DNA from: Prevotella sp.
Lineage (GTDB): Bacteria > Bacteroidota > Bacteroidia > Bacteroidales > Bacteroidaceae
DNA length: 64,000 bases
Direction: 5' to 3'
Assembly (NCBI GenBank): GCA_017619755.1
Contig: JAFZRU010000035.1
Location: 1 to 64,000, forward strand
Shown piece by piece: positions 36,786-45,152 of this stretch. The translations under genes were made by a program, and so were the position numbers. The notes beneath the pieces were generated by a model that was not told the origin of the DNA, did no database searches, and worked only from the letters and a program-made list of their open reading frames with translations. Each line of letters opens with the position of its first letter. The first letter of the stretch is position 1.

Positions 36786-38663
36786 ATGCGTAAAATATTC
36801 TGCTTCATATTGATAATCATCGCGTTCGGGACGCTATGTTCCTATGCCGCTGACAAGTTCGTGCTTGTCATTGATGCAGGGCATGGTGGGCACGACCCCG
36901 GAGCGCGTGGAAAAGTTTCCAATGAAAAAGACATCAATCTTCAGGTGGCACTGGCGTTTGGTAAATATGTTGAAAAAAACTGTTCCGACGTAAAAGTGAT
37001 TTATACCAGGAAGACGGATGTCTTCATAGAACTAAGTGAAAGGGCTAACATCGCCAATAGAAACAAGGCCGACCTCTTCATATCCATCCACACCAACGCC
37101 CTTGACAAGGGGAAAATATCAAGGGGGGTGGAGACATACACTCTTGGTATGCACAGGGCGGCTGAAAACCTCAATGTGGCTAAAAGGGAAAACTCCGTCA
37201 TCCTCATAGAGAAAAACTATAAACAAAGATATGCCGGCTTCGACCCCAATTCTGCTGAAAGCTATATCATGTTTGAACTCTTGCAGGACAAGAACATGGC
37301 CAATAGCGTGGAACTTGCAAAAGTTATTCAATCAGAGGTTTGCGCTTCCAGCGGAAGGGTCAACAAGGGAGTACACCAGGCCGGATTCCTCGTGCTCAGG
37401 GAGACATCCATGCCAAGCTGCCTGCTCGAACTGGGATTTATCACCACTGCCGACGAAGAGACGTTCCTCAACACGACGGAAGGACAGGACAAAATGGCCA
37501 AGGGCATTTACAATGCTTTCGTGAAATACAAGAAAAAGTTTGGTAAAAAACTGGCTCAAAATGATGATGAAGAGGGATTAGGTGATGATCGCGACATCGC
37601 ATTGGATGACTTTCATTCCTCTGTGGAAACGCTGCAAGGGGAAAGCTTGGAGGATTATGTGGGTGAAGATGTGCTTGAAAGTGCAAGGGAAAATGCAGAC
37701 GTATCAAGACAGCTTGTACAAGAGGACGAATCGATGTTGGCCACCATTGAATATGCACAACCAAGAGCTGTGAGGTCACTCGACGATTTCTTCGCCCTTT
37801 CTACTCCCATGGAGAATGCTGACACTGATATACAGCTACAACAAAACAGACAGCCACCAGAGAAAGAACAAACGGAACCTGCGCCCACCCCCACACCTCC
37901 GACCAACGACACAGCCACGTCTCCAACCAATGACCCCCCAACGTCACCAGTTGCTGACAACTCTTCTACCAAGGAATCTTCTCTCTCACCTTCCGTTACT
38001 GCCACACCCGAATCTTCCGTTACAGAAAATCCCCCTGCCGAGGAAACTTCTTCTTCAACTCCTGTTACTCCCATCCCCACCGACAATACCGCTCCCGTTG
38101 AGCCAGTCGCTCCCGTTGAGCCAGTCGCTCCCGTCGAGCCAGTCGCCCCAAAAGAGCCAGTCTCCCCAAAAGAGCCTGTCGCTCCTAAAGAGCCTGCCGT
38201 TCCTAAAGAGCCTATATCTCCTATAGCTCCTACATCTCCTACATCTCCTACATCTCCTACATCTCCTACATCTCCTACATCTCCTACATCTCCTACTCCT
38301 CCTATACCTCCTACTTCCCCCAAAGACCAAAAAACACCCATTAAGGAAGTTACCGCTCCTCCACAAGGCATGAAATTAATGGGAAAACCTGTCTTCAAGG
38401 TTCAAATAGCGGCTTCATCCGAGCCAAAACCCGTTGATAGTGAATTCTTCAAGGGGGTGAAAGACATTGACATCTATAAGGAGAACGGGATGGTGAAATA
38501 CGTTGTCGGAGCCACCGAGAATTTCGCCGAGGTGGAGAAAATCAGAGCCTCGCTTCTCGAAAAATTCCCCGGTGCCTTCGTCGTGGCCTTCAGGGATGGA
38601 TACAAGGTGTCTCTGCAACATGCTTTGACAGAGTACAGAAAACAGCAAAAACAACAGAAATAA
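36786..38663 (+). CDS. N-acetylmuramoyl-L-alanine amidase with Pro-rich linker and SPOR domain
   Basis: A 625-residue periplasmic cell-wall hydrolase. A signal peptide (1-21) is followed by an Amidase_3 zinc domain: H33 (IDAGHGGHDPGA), E47 (NEKDIN), H102 (ISIHTNA) and E215 (LLELGFI). An acidic stretch (about 255-350) leads to a long Pro/Thr/Ser/Glu linker (about 370-520) encoded by tandem DNA repeats. A SPOR-like peptidoglycan-binding domain (about 538-612, starting FKVQIAASSE) ends the protein. Such enzymes split daughter cells at the septum; SPOR would target it there. The gene is followed after 27 bp by an MCE-domain gene. Confidence 0.93.
   Translation: MRKIFCFILIIIAFGTLCSYAADKFVLVIDAGHGGHDPGARGKVSNEKDINLQVALAFGKYVEKNCSDVKVIYTRKTDVFIELSERANIANRNKADLFISIHTNALDKGKISRGVETYTLGMHRAAENLNVAKRENSVILIEKNYKQRYAGFDPNSAESYIMFELLQDKNMANSVELAKVIQSEVCASSGRVNKGVHQAGFLVLRETSMPSCLLELGFITTADEETFLNTTEGQDKMAKGIYNAFVKYKKKFGKKLAQNDDEEGLGDDRDIALDDFHSSVETLQGESLEDYVGEDVLESARENADVSRQLVQEDESMLATIEYAQPRAVRSLDDFFALSTPMENADTDIQLQQNRQPPEKEQTEPAPTPTPPTNDTATSPTNDPPTSPVADNSSTKESSLSPSVTATPESSVTENPPAEETSSSTPVTPIPTDNTAPVEPVAPVEPVAPVEPVAPKEPVSPKEPVAPKEPAVPKEPISPIAPTSPTSPTSPTSPTSPTSPTSPTPPIPPTSPKDQKTPIKEVTAPPQGMKLMGKPVFKVQIAASSEPKPVDSEFFKGVKDIDIYKENGMVKYVVGATENFAEVEKIRASLLEKFPGAFVVAFRDGYKVSLQHALTEYRKQQKQQK
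38094..38300 (+). repeat. Coding tandem repeats in the amidase linker
   Basis: Three 18-bp units (CCCGTTGAGCCAGTCGCT and variants) span 38094-38147, then degenerate Lys-Glu-Pro units, then seven exact 9-bp units CCTACATCT at 38229-38291 flanked by variants. All unit lengths are multiples of three, so changes in copy number would alter linker length without shifting the frame. Confidence 0.85.
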
Positions 38664-38690
38664 GCAAATCACACCTATTTATATAACACA

Positions 38691-39635
38691 ATGAAAGGAT
38701 TCACTAAGGAAATAAAAATCGCACTCGTTGCCATCGTGGGTATCGTCGTGCTTTTTTTCGGGATGAATTTCCTGAAAGGGGTCAACCTCTTCTCGTCTGG
38801 AAACACCTATTACATCACCTTCAACAACATCAGTGGACTTTCAGGTTCCAGCCCCATCAAGGCAGACGGATACAAGGTGGGTACTGTCACCGACATCAAT
38901 TACGACTTCGAACACCCGGGAGTCATCGAAGTAGAGGTGGATATTGACAAGGAATTCAAAATTCCCAATGGCACCATAGCGGAAATATCGAGCGATTTGC
39001 TTGGGAATGTTCAAATCGACCTCGTCAAAGGACTACCCATGGAGGGCTATGTCCAGCCGATGGGAAAAATCGAGGGTAGGATTAATGGTGGTGCCTTGGC
39101 TCAACTCAAGGAGATGGTGCCACATGTGGAGAGGCTTCTGCCCAAAATCGACTCCATTCTTACAAGTGTCAACTACATCATGGCAGACCCGGCACTGCCT
39201 TCCACCCTGCATCATGCAGAGCAAGTGACATACGACCTCACCAGCACCACCAAGCAAATCAACAGCCTCATGGCGACTGTCAACAAGGAGGTGCCAGGAC
39301 TAATGGGGAAGGCTGGCGGAGTACTCGACCATGCAAACAACGCCATGGGTAGTGTCGTCAACGTCACCGACAACCTTTCCGGGAAAATCAGCCAACTCGA
39401 CCTTGAGAGCACACTCAACGAACTACATACGACTTTGGCCAACCTCAAGTCTTTCACGGAGACACTCAACAACAGCAACGGCTCCCTCGGACTGCTGATG
39501 AAAGACAGATCCGTTTACGACAATCTCAACAGCACCATGGCACACGCCGATTCCCTGCTTGTCAACCTCAGAGAGAACCCAAAGCGATACGTTCACTTCT
39601 CTGTCTTCGGGAAGAAGGACAAGAAGGAAAAATAA
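38691..39635 (+). CDS. MlaD/MCE family lipid-transport protein
   Basis: A 314-residue inner-membrane-anchored protein: N-terminal helix (about 9-28), MCE domain (about 35-120, with YYITFNNISGLSGSSPIKADGYKVGTV and EISSDLLGNVQIDLVKG), and a long helical tail (about 125-290). MCE proteins form hexameric tunnels that carry lipids across the periplasm. The ATPase and permease partners (MlaF/MlaE) are not adjacent here. It follows the amidase gene at 27 bp. No terminator is obvious downstream. Confidence 0.9.
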   Translation: MKGFTKEIKIALVAIVGIVVLFFGMNFLKGVNLFSSGNTYYITFNNISGLSGSSPIKADGYKVGTVTDINYDFEHPGVIEVEVDIDKEFKIPNGTIAEISSDLLGNVQIDLVKGLPMEGYVQPMGKIEGRINGGALAQLKEMVPHVERLLPKIDSILTSVNYIMADPALPSTLHHAEQVTYDLTSTTKQINSLMATVNKEVPGLMGKAGGVLDHANNAMGSVVNVTDNLSGKISQLDLESTLNELHTTLANLKSFTETLNNSNGSLGLLMKDRSVYDNLNSTMAHADSLLVNLRENPKRYVHFSVFGKKDKKEK

Positions 39636-39972
39636 CAATACCTCTATCCCGACATACCACTTAAAGGGCTGCAAAAATCACATGCAAAAAAATCACATAG
39701 CAAAGCCTTAAATAAATTATGTCTAAATAATATGAGGATGATAATTTACTTGAATTATTAACGGCAATATATTGAAAATTAATAATATATCAATGTTTTA
39801 AAAGCAGATTTTTACTTCATTGACAATTTTTGTACTTTCGTTATAACTAACAAAATCTCAACGACTTGCAAAAATGCAAATGTAAAGAATTTTGAACAAT
39901 CGCCGCCTACTACATAACTACCCATTTCATAGCATTTTACGGCTATTCGTTAAAACAATGCTAAAAAGACCA
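39636..39972 (+). other. AT-rich region upstream of dnaA
   Basis: No gene is seen. It holds a pair of direct repeats (TGCAAAAATCACA and TGCAAAAAAATCACA, 39670-39698) and runs of AT-rich sequence. No exact DnaA box (TTATCCACA) was found, so there is no direct evidence for an origin. Confidence 0.4.
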
Positions 39973-40004
39973 TTTGTGTATCACAAAAAAAATAACGAAA
40001 TTTG
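39973..40004 (+). promoter_or_regulatory. dnaA promoter with an overlapping inverted repeat
   Basis: TTTG at 39973-39976, a 20-nt spacer, and GAAATTTG at 39997-40004 (one mismatch to TAnnTTTG). The perfect palindrome TTTGTG-TAT-CACAAA at 39973-39987 covers the upstream box and looks like an operator. The leader to the ATG is about 55 nt. Confidence 0.5.
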
Positions 40005-40062
40005 CATTCGAAATACTAATACGGCGGCACTTATTCGCCTCCTTACCTTTTCTAAATAGTCA

Positions 40063-41475
40063 ATGAAACAAAAACCCATGCTTCTCTGGGAAAAATGCCT
40101 CAGGCTCATCAAGGCCAACGTTACAGAGCAGCAATTCAAAACATGGTTCGAGCCCATCGTCTTCGAGGCCTATTCACCGGCCACGATGACCATTGTGGTA
40201 AAGGTACCCAGCCCATTCGTGTATGAGTACCTGGAGGAGAACTTTGTTGACTTGATAGGAAAGGTTCTTAAAAGGGAATTTGGACAAGGGGTCAAACTGG
40301 CATACAAAATCGTCACTGACAAAACCAACGACAAAGACATGGTGGTGGAGTCTGACAACACTGAGGACAGTATTGAGAAGCCACTCCCAAGAACCAGGGC
40401 CAACCAGTCGTACACCGCCCTCGACGCTGCACAGCCACAACCCATCGACTCACAGCTCAACCCTCTGCAGACTTTTGAGAATTTCATTGAAGGGGTCAGC
40501 AACAAACTCCCAAGGGCTGTAGGCCTGTCAATAGCGGCAAATCCCTCTTCCACACAGTTCAACCCCATGTTTGTCTTCGGCCCATCAGGGTGTGGAAAGA
40601 CACACCTCATCAACGCCATCGGAGTGAGGGTGAAGAATATCTTCCCGCAAAAAAGGGTGCTGTATGTAAGTGCAAGACTCTTCCAGGTGCAATACACCAA
40701 TGCTGTGAGATACAACACGCTCAACGATTTCATCAATTTCTACCAAACCATCGACGTGCTCATCGTTGACGACATACAGGAGTGGATGACAGCCACCAAG
40801 ACACAGGACACGTTCTTCCATATCTTCGACCATCTCTTCAGAAACGGTAAGAGAATCATTCTGGCATGCGACAGACCGCCCGTTGACCTCAAGGGAATGA
40901 ACGAGAGACTCGTCACGAGGTTCTCATGCGGACTGATTGCAGAACTCGAAAGACCCGACTTCCAACTGTGCGTGGACATTCTCACCGCAAAAGTCAAGCA
41001 TGACGGGCTCGACATTCCTCACGACGTGGTGTGCTACATCGCGGAAAATGCCAATGGAAGCGTCAGAGACTTGGAGGGAGTTGTCAATTCTCTCATGGCA
41101 TATTCCATCGTCTATAACAAAAAAATCGACATGGAATTTACGGAGAGCATCCTGAAAAGGTCTGTCAAGATGGACAACCACCCACTTACTGTCGATGATA
41201 TCGTTGACAAGGTGTGCGATTTCTACCAAGTCTCTCCAGAGGAGGTAGGTGGAAAAAGCAGGAAGAGAAACCTTGTACTGGCAAGGCAGGTCTCCATGTA
41301 TCTCGCTCAAAAGCATACAAGAATGCCGGCGGCAAGGATTGGAAAACTCATTGCCGGCAGAGATCATTCCACCGTCCTGCACAGTTGTGAGAAAGTGGAG
41401 GAAAAAATAAAAACCGACAATAAATTCTCCGAAGAAATAGCTTTGATAGAAAATTCGTTCAAACTAAAAAAATAA
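40063..41475 (+). CDS. dnaA: Chromosomal replication initiator DnaA
   Basis: The 470-residue initiator has an N-terminal interaction domain (about 1-85, starting with LLWEKCLRLIKANVTEQQF), a variable linker, and the AAA+ domain with Walker A GPSGCGKT (173-180) and Walker B LIVDDIQ (233-239). The C-terminal DNA-binding domain carries the DnaA signature (AGRDHSTVLHSCEKV). It is monocistronic: a promoter with an inverted repeat lies upstream and a strong terminator 20 bp downstream. The usual partner dnaN is absent, which is common in Bacteroidetes. Confidence 0.98.
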   Translation: MKQKPMLLWEKCLRLIKANVTEQQFKTWFEPIVFEAYSPATMTIVVKVPSPFVYEYLEENFVDLIGKVLKREFGQGVKLAYKIVTDKTNDKDMVVESDNTEDSIEKPLPRTRANQSYTALDAAQPQPIDSQLNPLQTFENFIEGVSNKLPRAVGLSIAANPSSTQFNPMFVFGPSGCGKTHLINAIGVRVKNIFPQKRVLYVSARLFQVQYTNAVRYNTLNDFINFYQTIDVLIVDDIQEWMTATKTQDTFFHIFDHLFRNGKRIILACDRPPVDLKGMNERLVTRFSCGLIAELERPDFQLCVDILTAKVKHDGLDIPHDVVCYIAENANGSVRDLEGVVNSLMAYSIVYNKKIDMEFTESILKRSVKMDNHPLTVDDIVDKVCDFYQVSPEEVGGKSRKRNLVLARQVSMYLAQKHTRMPAARIGKLIAGRDHSTVLHSCEKVEEKIKTDNKFSEEIALIENSFKLKK

Positions 41476-41495
41476 CTTACGCACTATTGCTTCAG

Positions 41496-41526
41496 AGGGG
41501 GGATGCAGGGATGCATCCTCCTTTTT
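41496..41526 (+). terminator. dnaA terminator
   Basis: The stem GGATGCA-GGGA-TGCATCC (41501-41518), extended by further G-C/G-T pairs, is followed by CTTTTT on the plus strand. Confidence 0.8.
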
Positions 41527-41529
41527 CGA

Positions 41530-41740
41530 TGGGCCTTTCGATGGGCCTATGAATCAACATACACCGAGTCTCACGACCCAGTGCATGCCTATAACTTACT
41601 ATAATTAATTAACTCAAAGATGTCGACTCTCTCGAGGGGACTTAACCTCACAAATGTGAGGTTTAGCGAAAATTATTATTGTCTTTGTCTAAATCGCTTG
41701 CCGTTTTGAGGGTTGATATTACAATCAATTTCAAAATGCT
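41530..41740 (-). ncRNA. Candidate structured non-coding RNA downstream of dnaA
   Basis: A full promoter points into 377 bp that has no gene. On the minus strand the predicted RNA contains a 9-bp hairpin at 41583-41562 whose loop is GUGA, a GNRA tetraloop. Two of its pairs are G-U on this strand and would be A-C mismatches on the other, so the signal is strand-specific. It also contains the perfect hairpin AACCTCACA/TGTGAGGTT (41663-41644) and AGCGA/TCGCU and CTCAAA/TTTGAG pairings. The 3' end is not defined, and 41530 is a working limit before the dnaA terminator. I could not match it to a known RNA family. Confidence 0.4.
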
Positions 41741-41743
41741 ATG

Positions 41744-41775
41744 CAAAGTTACATTTTTTTTCCCACTTTGACAAA
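41744..41775 (-). promoter_or_regulatory. Promoter for the candidate RNA
   Basis: On the minus strand, TTTG at 41775-41772, exactly 20 nt, and TAACTTTG at 41751-41744. Start near 41740. It lies downstream of the pnuT stop codon and faces the 3' end of dnaA, so no protein gene explains it. Confidence 0.55.
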
Positions 41776-41852
41776 ATATCTATCACTTTACTTGCCAAAT
41801 AAATGTTTTTTAACATTCGTGTGCGTACACAAATTTATTATATGCTTTTTTT

Positions 41853-42458
41853 CTATGTTTTTTTGTGATTTTCATCCTCTTTCATCATCAAACGCCATTT
41901 CCTGTAGCCAAAAATGGCAATGAGGGTGTAGAGGCCATATAAGCTCGCCTTGAAGGGGATGTCCTTGTAAAAATACAACGCACAAGTCACCACATCGACG
42001 CCAATCCAGATGAGCCATTGTTCCAAATATTTCCTTGCAAGCGCCCAGATACCAACAAAACTCAACGCCGTGGTGAAACTATCGGCAACAGGAACGCGTG
42101 AATCGGTTTGGGTGACAAGCAACCACCATATTCCACCCCAAAGGGCAAGTGTGGCGATTATCCAAGGCAAAATGAGGCTCGACTTGAAATGAGTGATAGG
42201 GAGTTCTGAGTGACCGGTTTTACCTCCTTTTGTGTATTTCCAGGTGATGAAGCCGTAAATGGTCATGCTGATGTAATAGAACTCCATTCCACAATCAGCG
42301 TAGAGGCCATGGTTGTAGTAAAGCACGATGTCCAAAGCTTGCATCAGAAAGCCCACGATCCACAGCCAGATGTTTGCCTTGTATTCCAAGAGGATGTAGG
42401 CAAGCCCCAGCAGCGTGGTGGTGATGTCAAGCCAGTGGTCGATGATGAAGGAGTTCAT
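41853..42458 (-). CDS. pnuT: Thiamine transporter PnuT (PnuC family)
   Basis: A 201-residue membrane protein of the PnuC family with about seven hydrophobic segments and the family motif region WLWIVGFLMQALDIVLYY. PnuC proteins move vitamins by facilitated diffusion coupled to phosphorylation. Here the gene is second in an operon led by a TPP riboswitch and follows a TonB receptor gene by 7 bp. That context identifies the thiamine-specific branch (PnuT) rather than the nicotinamide riboside transporter. A thiamine pyrophosphokinase gene is often the third member but is absent here. Confidence 0.87.
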   Translation of the reverse strand: MNSFIIDHWLDITTTLLGLAYILLEYKANIWLWIVGFLMQALDIVLYYNHGLYADCGMEFYYISMTIYGFITWKYTKGGKTGHSELPITHFKSSLILPWIIATLALWGGIWWLLVTQTDSRVPVADSFTTALSFVGIWALARKYLEQWLIWIGVDVVTCALYFYKDIPFKASLYGLYTLIAIFGYRKWRLMMKEDENHKKT

Positions 42459-42465
42459 GGTGGAT

Positions 42466-44844
42466 TCAGAATTTCAATGTGATGTTGCACATCGCCGTGA
42501 AGCCGGCCATGGGAATGTAACCAATTTGATAGTAGCGGTTGTCGTTGCTGTGGCCATAACTCTCGCAGATGGCGGAATACACCCATCCACTGCCTGCATA
42601 ACGACGTCCGAAGATGTTGTTGAGGTTCATTCCCACTTTCACTTCCTTCATGCCCAAGGCCTTGGTCACCTTGAAGGTTCGGTTGATGGAGAAATTGGAG
42701 GTGCTATAGCAGGGCAGCGAACGCTCGCTGTTCTCTGTGTTGTCGAGATATTGGCGGCTCACGAAGTTGGTGTGCCATGTGGCTTGCCACCCTTTGTGTT
42801 GGATGTGAATGAGGCCGTTGAGGATGGTGGAGGGAGAGAAAGCGAGCGTGGAGTTGTTGTAATGGATGATGCGTTCGCCATTGTCCCAGTCTTCCACCAC
42901 CTCGTCGAAATCTTTGATGGTATTCTTGCTAAATGCGGCATTGCCACCCACCGTCAGCCAGGAAAACGGCGACCACGAGACTTCCAACTCCACGCCGGCA
43001 CGGTAGGAATCCTTGACGTTGGTCGTCAGGGCCTCGCCAATGTCGCTCACCGCACCTGTCCGCACAAACTGGTCGGTGTAGTCCATATAGTAGAAATTCA
43101 CACCGGCACGAAAGGAATTCCCAATGAAGTTGTACCCTAATTCGTAGTCTAAGAGTTTCTCCGCACGGGGGAAGGGGTAGCTGCCGTTGTCGGTGAAGTT
43201 GTTGCGCTCTGGCTCGCGGTGGCTTGTGGCTATCGAGGCGTAAAGGTGATGACGCTCCGTCTTGTAACTCAGGCCGCCTTTGAGATTAGCGAAGTCATAC
43301 TGTTGGTCGATGTCTATACGTTGGTTGGTGTAGCTCCCGTCGTCGTTGGCATAAAACTTGTCGTTGATGCCGTCAGTCTGGTAATTGACGTGGCGATATT
43401 GCACATCGCCGAAGACACTGAGGTGGGGGAGGATGATCCAAGCTCCCTTCACGTAGCCGCTGTAGTCATCTTTGTTCGCATCGGAGTCGTAATACTTGTA
43501 ATCGCTATTGTTCAGTATCATTTTCGACAGTTCGCTGTTGCTACAATAGGTCAGGTAACCGAAATGGTTGGCATCAAACTGCTGCAGCGACATGCCTCCG
43601 GCAATATCCCAACGCTCGTCTTTATAGTTGGCGTTCCACACGATGCCGTAGGTGTCCTGGCTCAAGCCTTTCTTTCGGATGAAGTCGGAACGTTTCACCT
43701 TCTCGCCTTGGCTGTTGGTGAAGGTGGCAAGTCCAAACTTGCTCAACTTGTTGTTTGGCCGAAACTCGTTATAGTAGCCATATCCGTGGGTATAGTGTAA
43801 AGAGGCACTGGCTTTCCAATGCTCGGAGATGTCCCACGAGGCGGAGGCGATGTTGTGGCTCTGCCAGAAATTGTCAGTGGCCTTCTTCCAAAGGCTGCCG
43901 TCAGACATGGTGTAACGCTGCGTCAGGTAATTGCCTTTGGCATCTTGGGCGAAGTTGCCGGAGGCGTCGTAGGCAAGTGTCTCATAGAGAGTGTTGTATC
44001 GTCCAAGGCCGACCTCGTAAAGGTCTTTGTAGGAGTGGATGCCTGTATGGGAGCCGTAGGTGCCGTCCATCAGCGAGAGGTCGTTGTCGCCAGCTGTCAC
44101 GCCGTTCCATGCCTGCCCAGTCTTCTCGAAGTTGCCGAAATTCTTGTAACTTACTTGAAAGCGTGGGCCAAGGTAACGTAGGCCGCCGTAGTAGCTGCCA
44201 GAGCGACCGGAGGTTCCGTGGAGATAGCCATCGGTGTTGGTCTCGTGATAAGCCCCATCGAGCACCAGATGGTCCCACAGCAGACCGGAGGAGAAGGAGC
44301 CACCCACGTTAAAGGTGTTGTAGGAGCCGTAGGAACCACTTATTTCCGCGTAGGGAGTGGGCGATGCCGCCTTGGAGAGCAAGGAGATGGTGCCGCCGAA
44401 CGCGCCGTCGCCATTGGTCGATGAGCCAACACCACGTTGGATTTGCACACTGCCCAAGAGAGATGAGTAACTGTTCATGTTGGCCCAGAACACGCATTGG
44501 TCTTCGGGGGAGTTGAGTGGCACACCGTCGAGTGTTACGTTGATGCGGGAGTCACCGGAACCGCGAATGCGCATGTAGACAGTGCCGGTGCCAAGGCCGT
44601 TCTCGCTCCAAGAAAGCACGCCGGGGGTCTGTGAGAAGAGGAAGGGCAGTTCCTTGCCGGTCTTGGAAAATTCCTGCAAATCGGCTTTGTCTATCTTCGT
44701 GATGGCATACGGCGCATTTTGCTGGGCTTGCACGCCTTTCACCACCACTTCCTGCAACTGCTCCATACGAAGCGAGTCAACGGACTGTGCGCTGACGCCT
44801 GCTGCAAGAGGCAGCAAGATACATGTGATAATTGTTCTTTTCAT
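42466..44844 (-). CDS. TonB-dependent receptor, probably for thiamine
   Basis: A 792-residue outer-membrane receptor with signal peptide (1-19, ...GVSAQ) and a plug (about 35-150, with MRIRGSGDSRINVTLDGVPLNSPED and QIQRGVGSSTNGDGAFGGTISL). A 22-strand type barrel ends ...AMCNITLKF. It is the first gene of the TPP-riboswitch operon and is followed by pnuT. This matches the omr1-pnuT arrangement predicted for Bacteroidetes thiamine uptake. The transported form (thiamine, phosphate ester or a precursor) cannot be told from sequence. Confidence 0.9.
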   Translation of the reverse strand: MKRTIITCILLPLAAGVSAQSVDSLRMEQLQEVVVKGVQAQQNAPYAITKIDKADLQEFSKTGKELPFLFSQTPGVLSWSENGLGTGTVYMRIRGSGDSRINVTLDGVPLNSPEDQCVFWANMNSYSSLLGSVQIQRGVGSSTNGDGAFGGTISLLSKAASPTPYAEISGSYGSYNTFNVGGSFSSGLLWDHLVLDGAYHETNTDGYLHGTSGRSGSYYGGLRYLGPRFQVSYKNFGNFEKTGQAWNGVTAGDNDLSLMDGTYGSHTGIHSYKDLYEVGLGRYNTLYETLAYDASGNFAQDAKGNYLTQRYTMSDGSLWKKATDNFWQSHNIASASWDISEHWKASASLHYTHGYGYYNEFRPNNKLSKFGLATFTNSQGEKVKRSDFIRKKGLSQDTYGIVWNANYKDERWDIAGGMSLQQFDANHFGYLTYCSNSELSKMILNNSDYKYYDSDANKDDYSGYVKGAWIILPHLSVFGDVQYRHVNYQTDGINDKFYANDDGSYTNQRIDIDQQYDFANLKGGLSYKTERHHLYASIATSHREPERNNFTDNGSYPFPRAEKLLDYELGYNFIGNSFRAGVNFYYMDYTDQFVRTGAVSDIGEALTTNVKDSYRAGVELEVSWSPFSWLTVGGNAAFSKNTIKDFDEVVEDWDNGERIIHYNNSTLAFSPSTILNGLIHIQHKGWQATWHTNFVSRQYLDNTENSERSLPCYSTSNFSINRTFKVTKALGMKEVKVGMNLNNIFGRRYAGSGWVYSAICESYGHSNDNRYYQIGYIPMAGFTAMCNITLKF

Positions 44845-44850
44845 TTCTTA

Positions 44851-44960
44851 CCTTATTAAAAATACAATAAGGGGGTGGAGAGTGTATTTTCCCTACGCCG
44901 GCATTACCCGGATCAGGTCAGAGGGTCTGATCTCAGCCCGAAACATCGGGCACCCCTTAA
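44851..44960 (-). promoter_or_regulatory. TPP riboswitch (THI element) with start-site hairpin
   Basis: The minus strand shows the conserved THI-box words in order: GGGGTGC (44956-44950), CTGAGAT, ACCTGATCCGGGTAATGCC and GCGTAGGGAA (to 44889). Downstream, CCTTATT (44872-44866) can pair with AATAAGG (44857-44851) just before the ATG at 44844. The sequence CACCCCCTTA can instead pair with TAAGGGGTG at the 5' edge of the aptamer. This suggests translational repression when TPP is bound. Confidence 0.95.
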
Positions 44961-44982
44961 CTTGCTCCTTGCAAGTCGGATG

Positions 44983-45013
44983 CAAAGGTAGTGATTATTT
45001 TGAGACTGGCAAA
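44983..45013 (-). promoter_or_regulatory. Promoter of the thiamine operon
   Basis: TTTG at 45013-45010, 19-nt spacer, TACCTTTG at 44990-44983 on the minus strand. Transcription starts near 44979, about 20 nt before the aptamer. Confidence 0.65.
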
Positions 45014-45028
45014 GCCTTTCAAGAATTT

Positions 45029-45096
45029 TTATAGTGTCTATAGTCTCTATAGATGCTATAGTCACTATAGATGCTATAGTTACTATAGCCACTATT
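45029..45096. repeat. 9-bp periodic CTATAG array
   Basis: The palindromic hexamer CTATAG starts at 45038, 45047, 45056, 45065, 45074 and 45083, exactly every 9 bp, with variable trinucleotides between, and degenerate copies at both ends. It lies between the thiamine-operon promoter and the terminator of the Omp28-like gene. Confidence 0.7.
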
Positions 45097-45101
45097 ATAA
45101 A

Positions 45102-45131
45102 AAGCCGGCACCGAATACTCGGTGCCGGCTT
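45102..45131 (-). terminator. Terminator of the Omp28-like gene
   Basis: A perfect 13-bp stem (AAGCCGGCACCGA / TCGGTGCCGGCTT) with a 4-nt loop is followed by TTTTTATAA in the minus direction, 21 bp after the stop codon. Confidence 0.88.
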
Positions 45132-45152
45132 GGCTATAAGGGGGGATTGGGA

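Noticed and set aside
37655-38398. Minus-strand Gly/Asp/Val repeat protein
   Set aside because: It is the reverse reading of the amidase Pro-rich tandem repeats.
39636-40062. Possible replication origin upstream of dnaA
   Set aside because: No exact DnaA boxes or clustered near-matches were found; AT-richness alone is not enough.
41853-42458. Nicotinamide riboside transporter PnuC
   Set aside because: The TPP riboswitch and TonB receptor in the same operon point to the thiamine branch; family membership is kept but the substrate changed.
45029-45096. CRISPR or tRNA cluster at the CTATAG array
   Set aside because: Units are 9 bp, far too short, and no cloverleaf can be formed.
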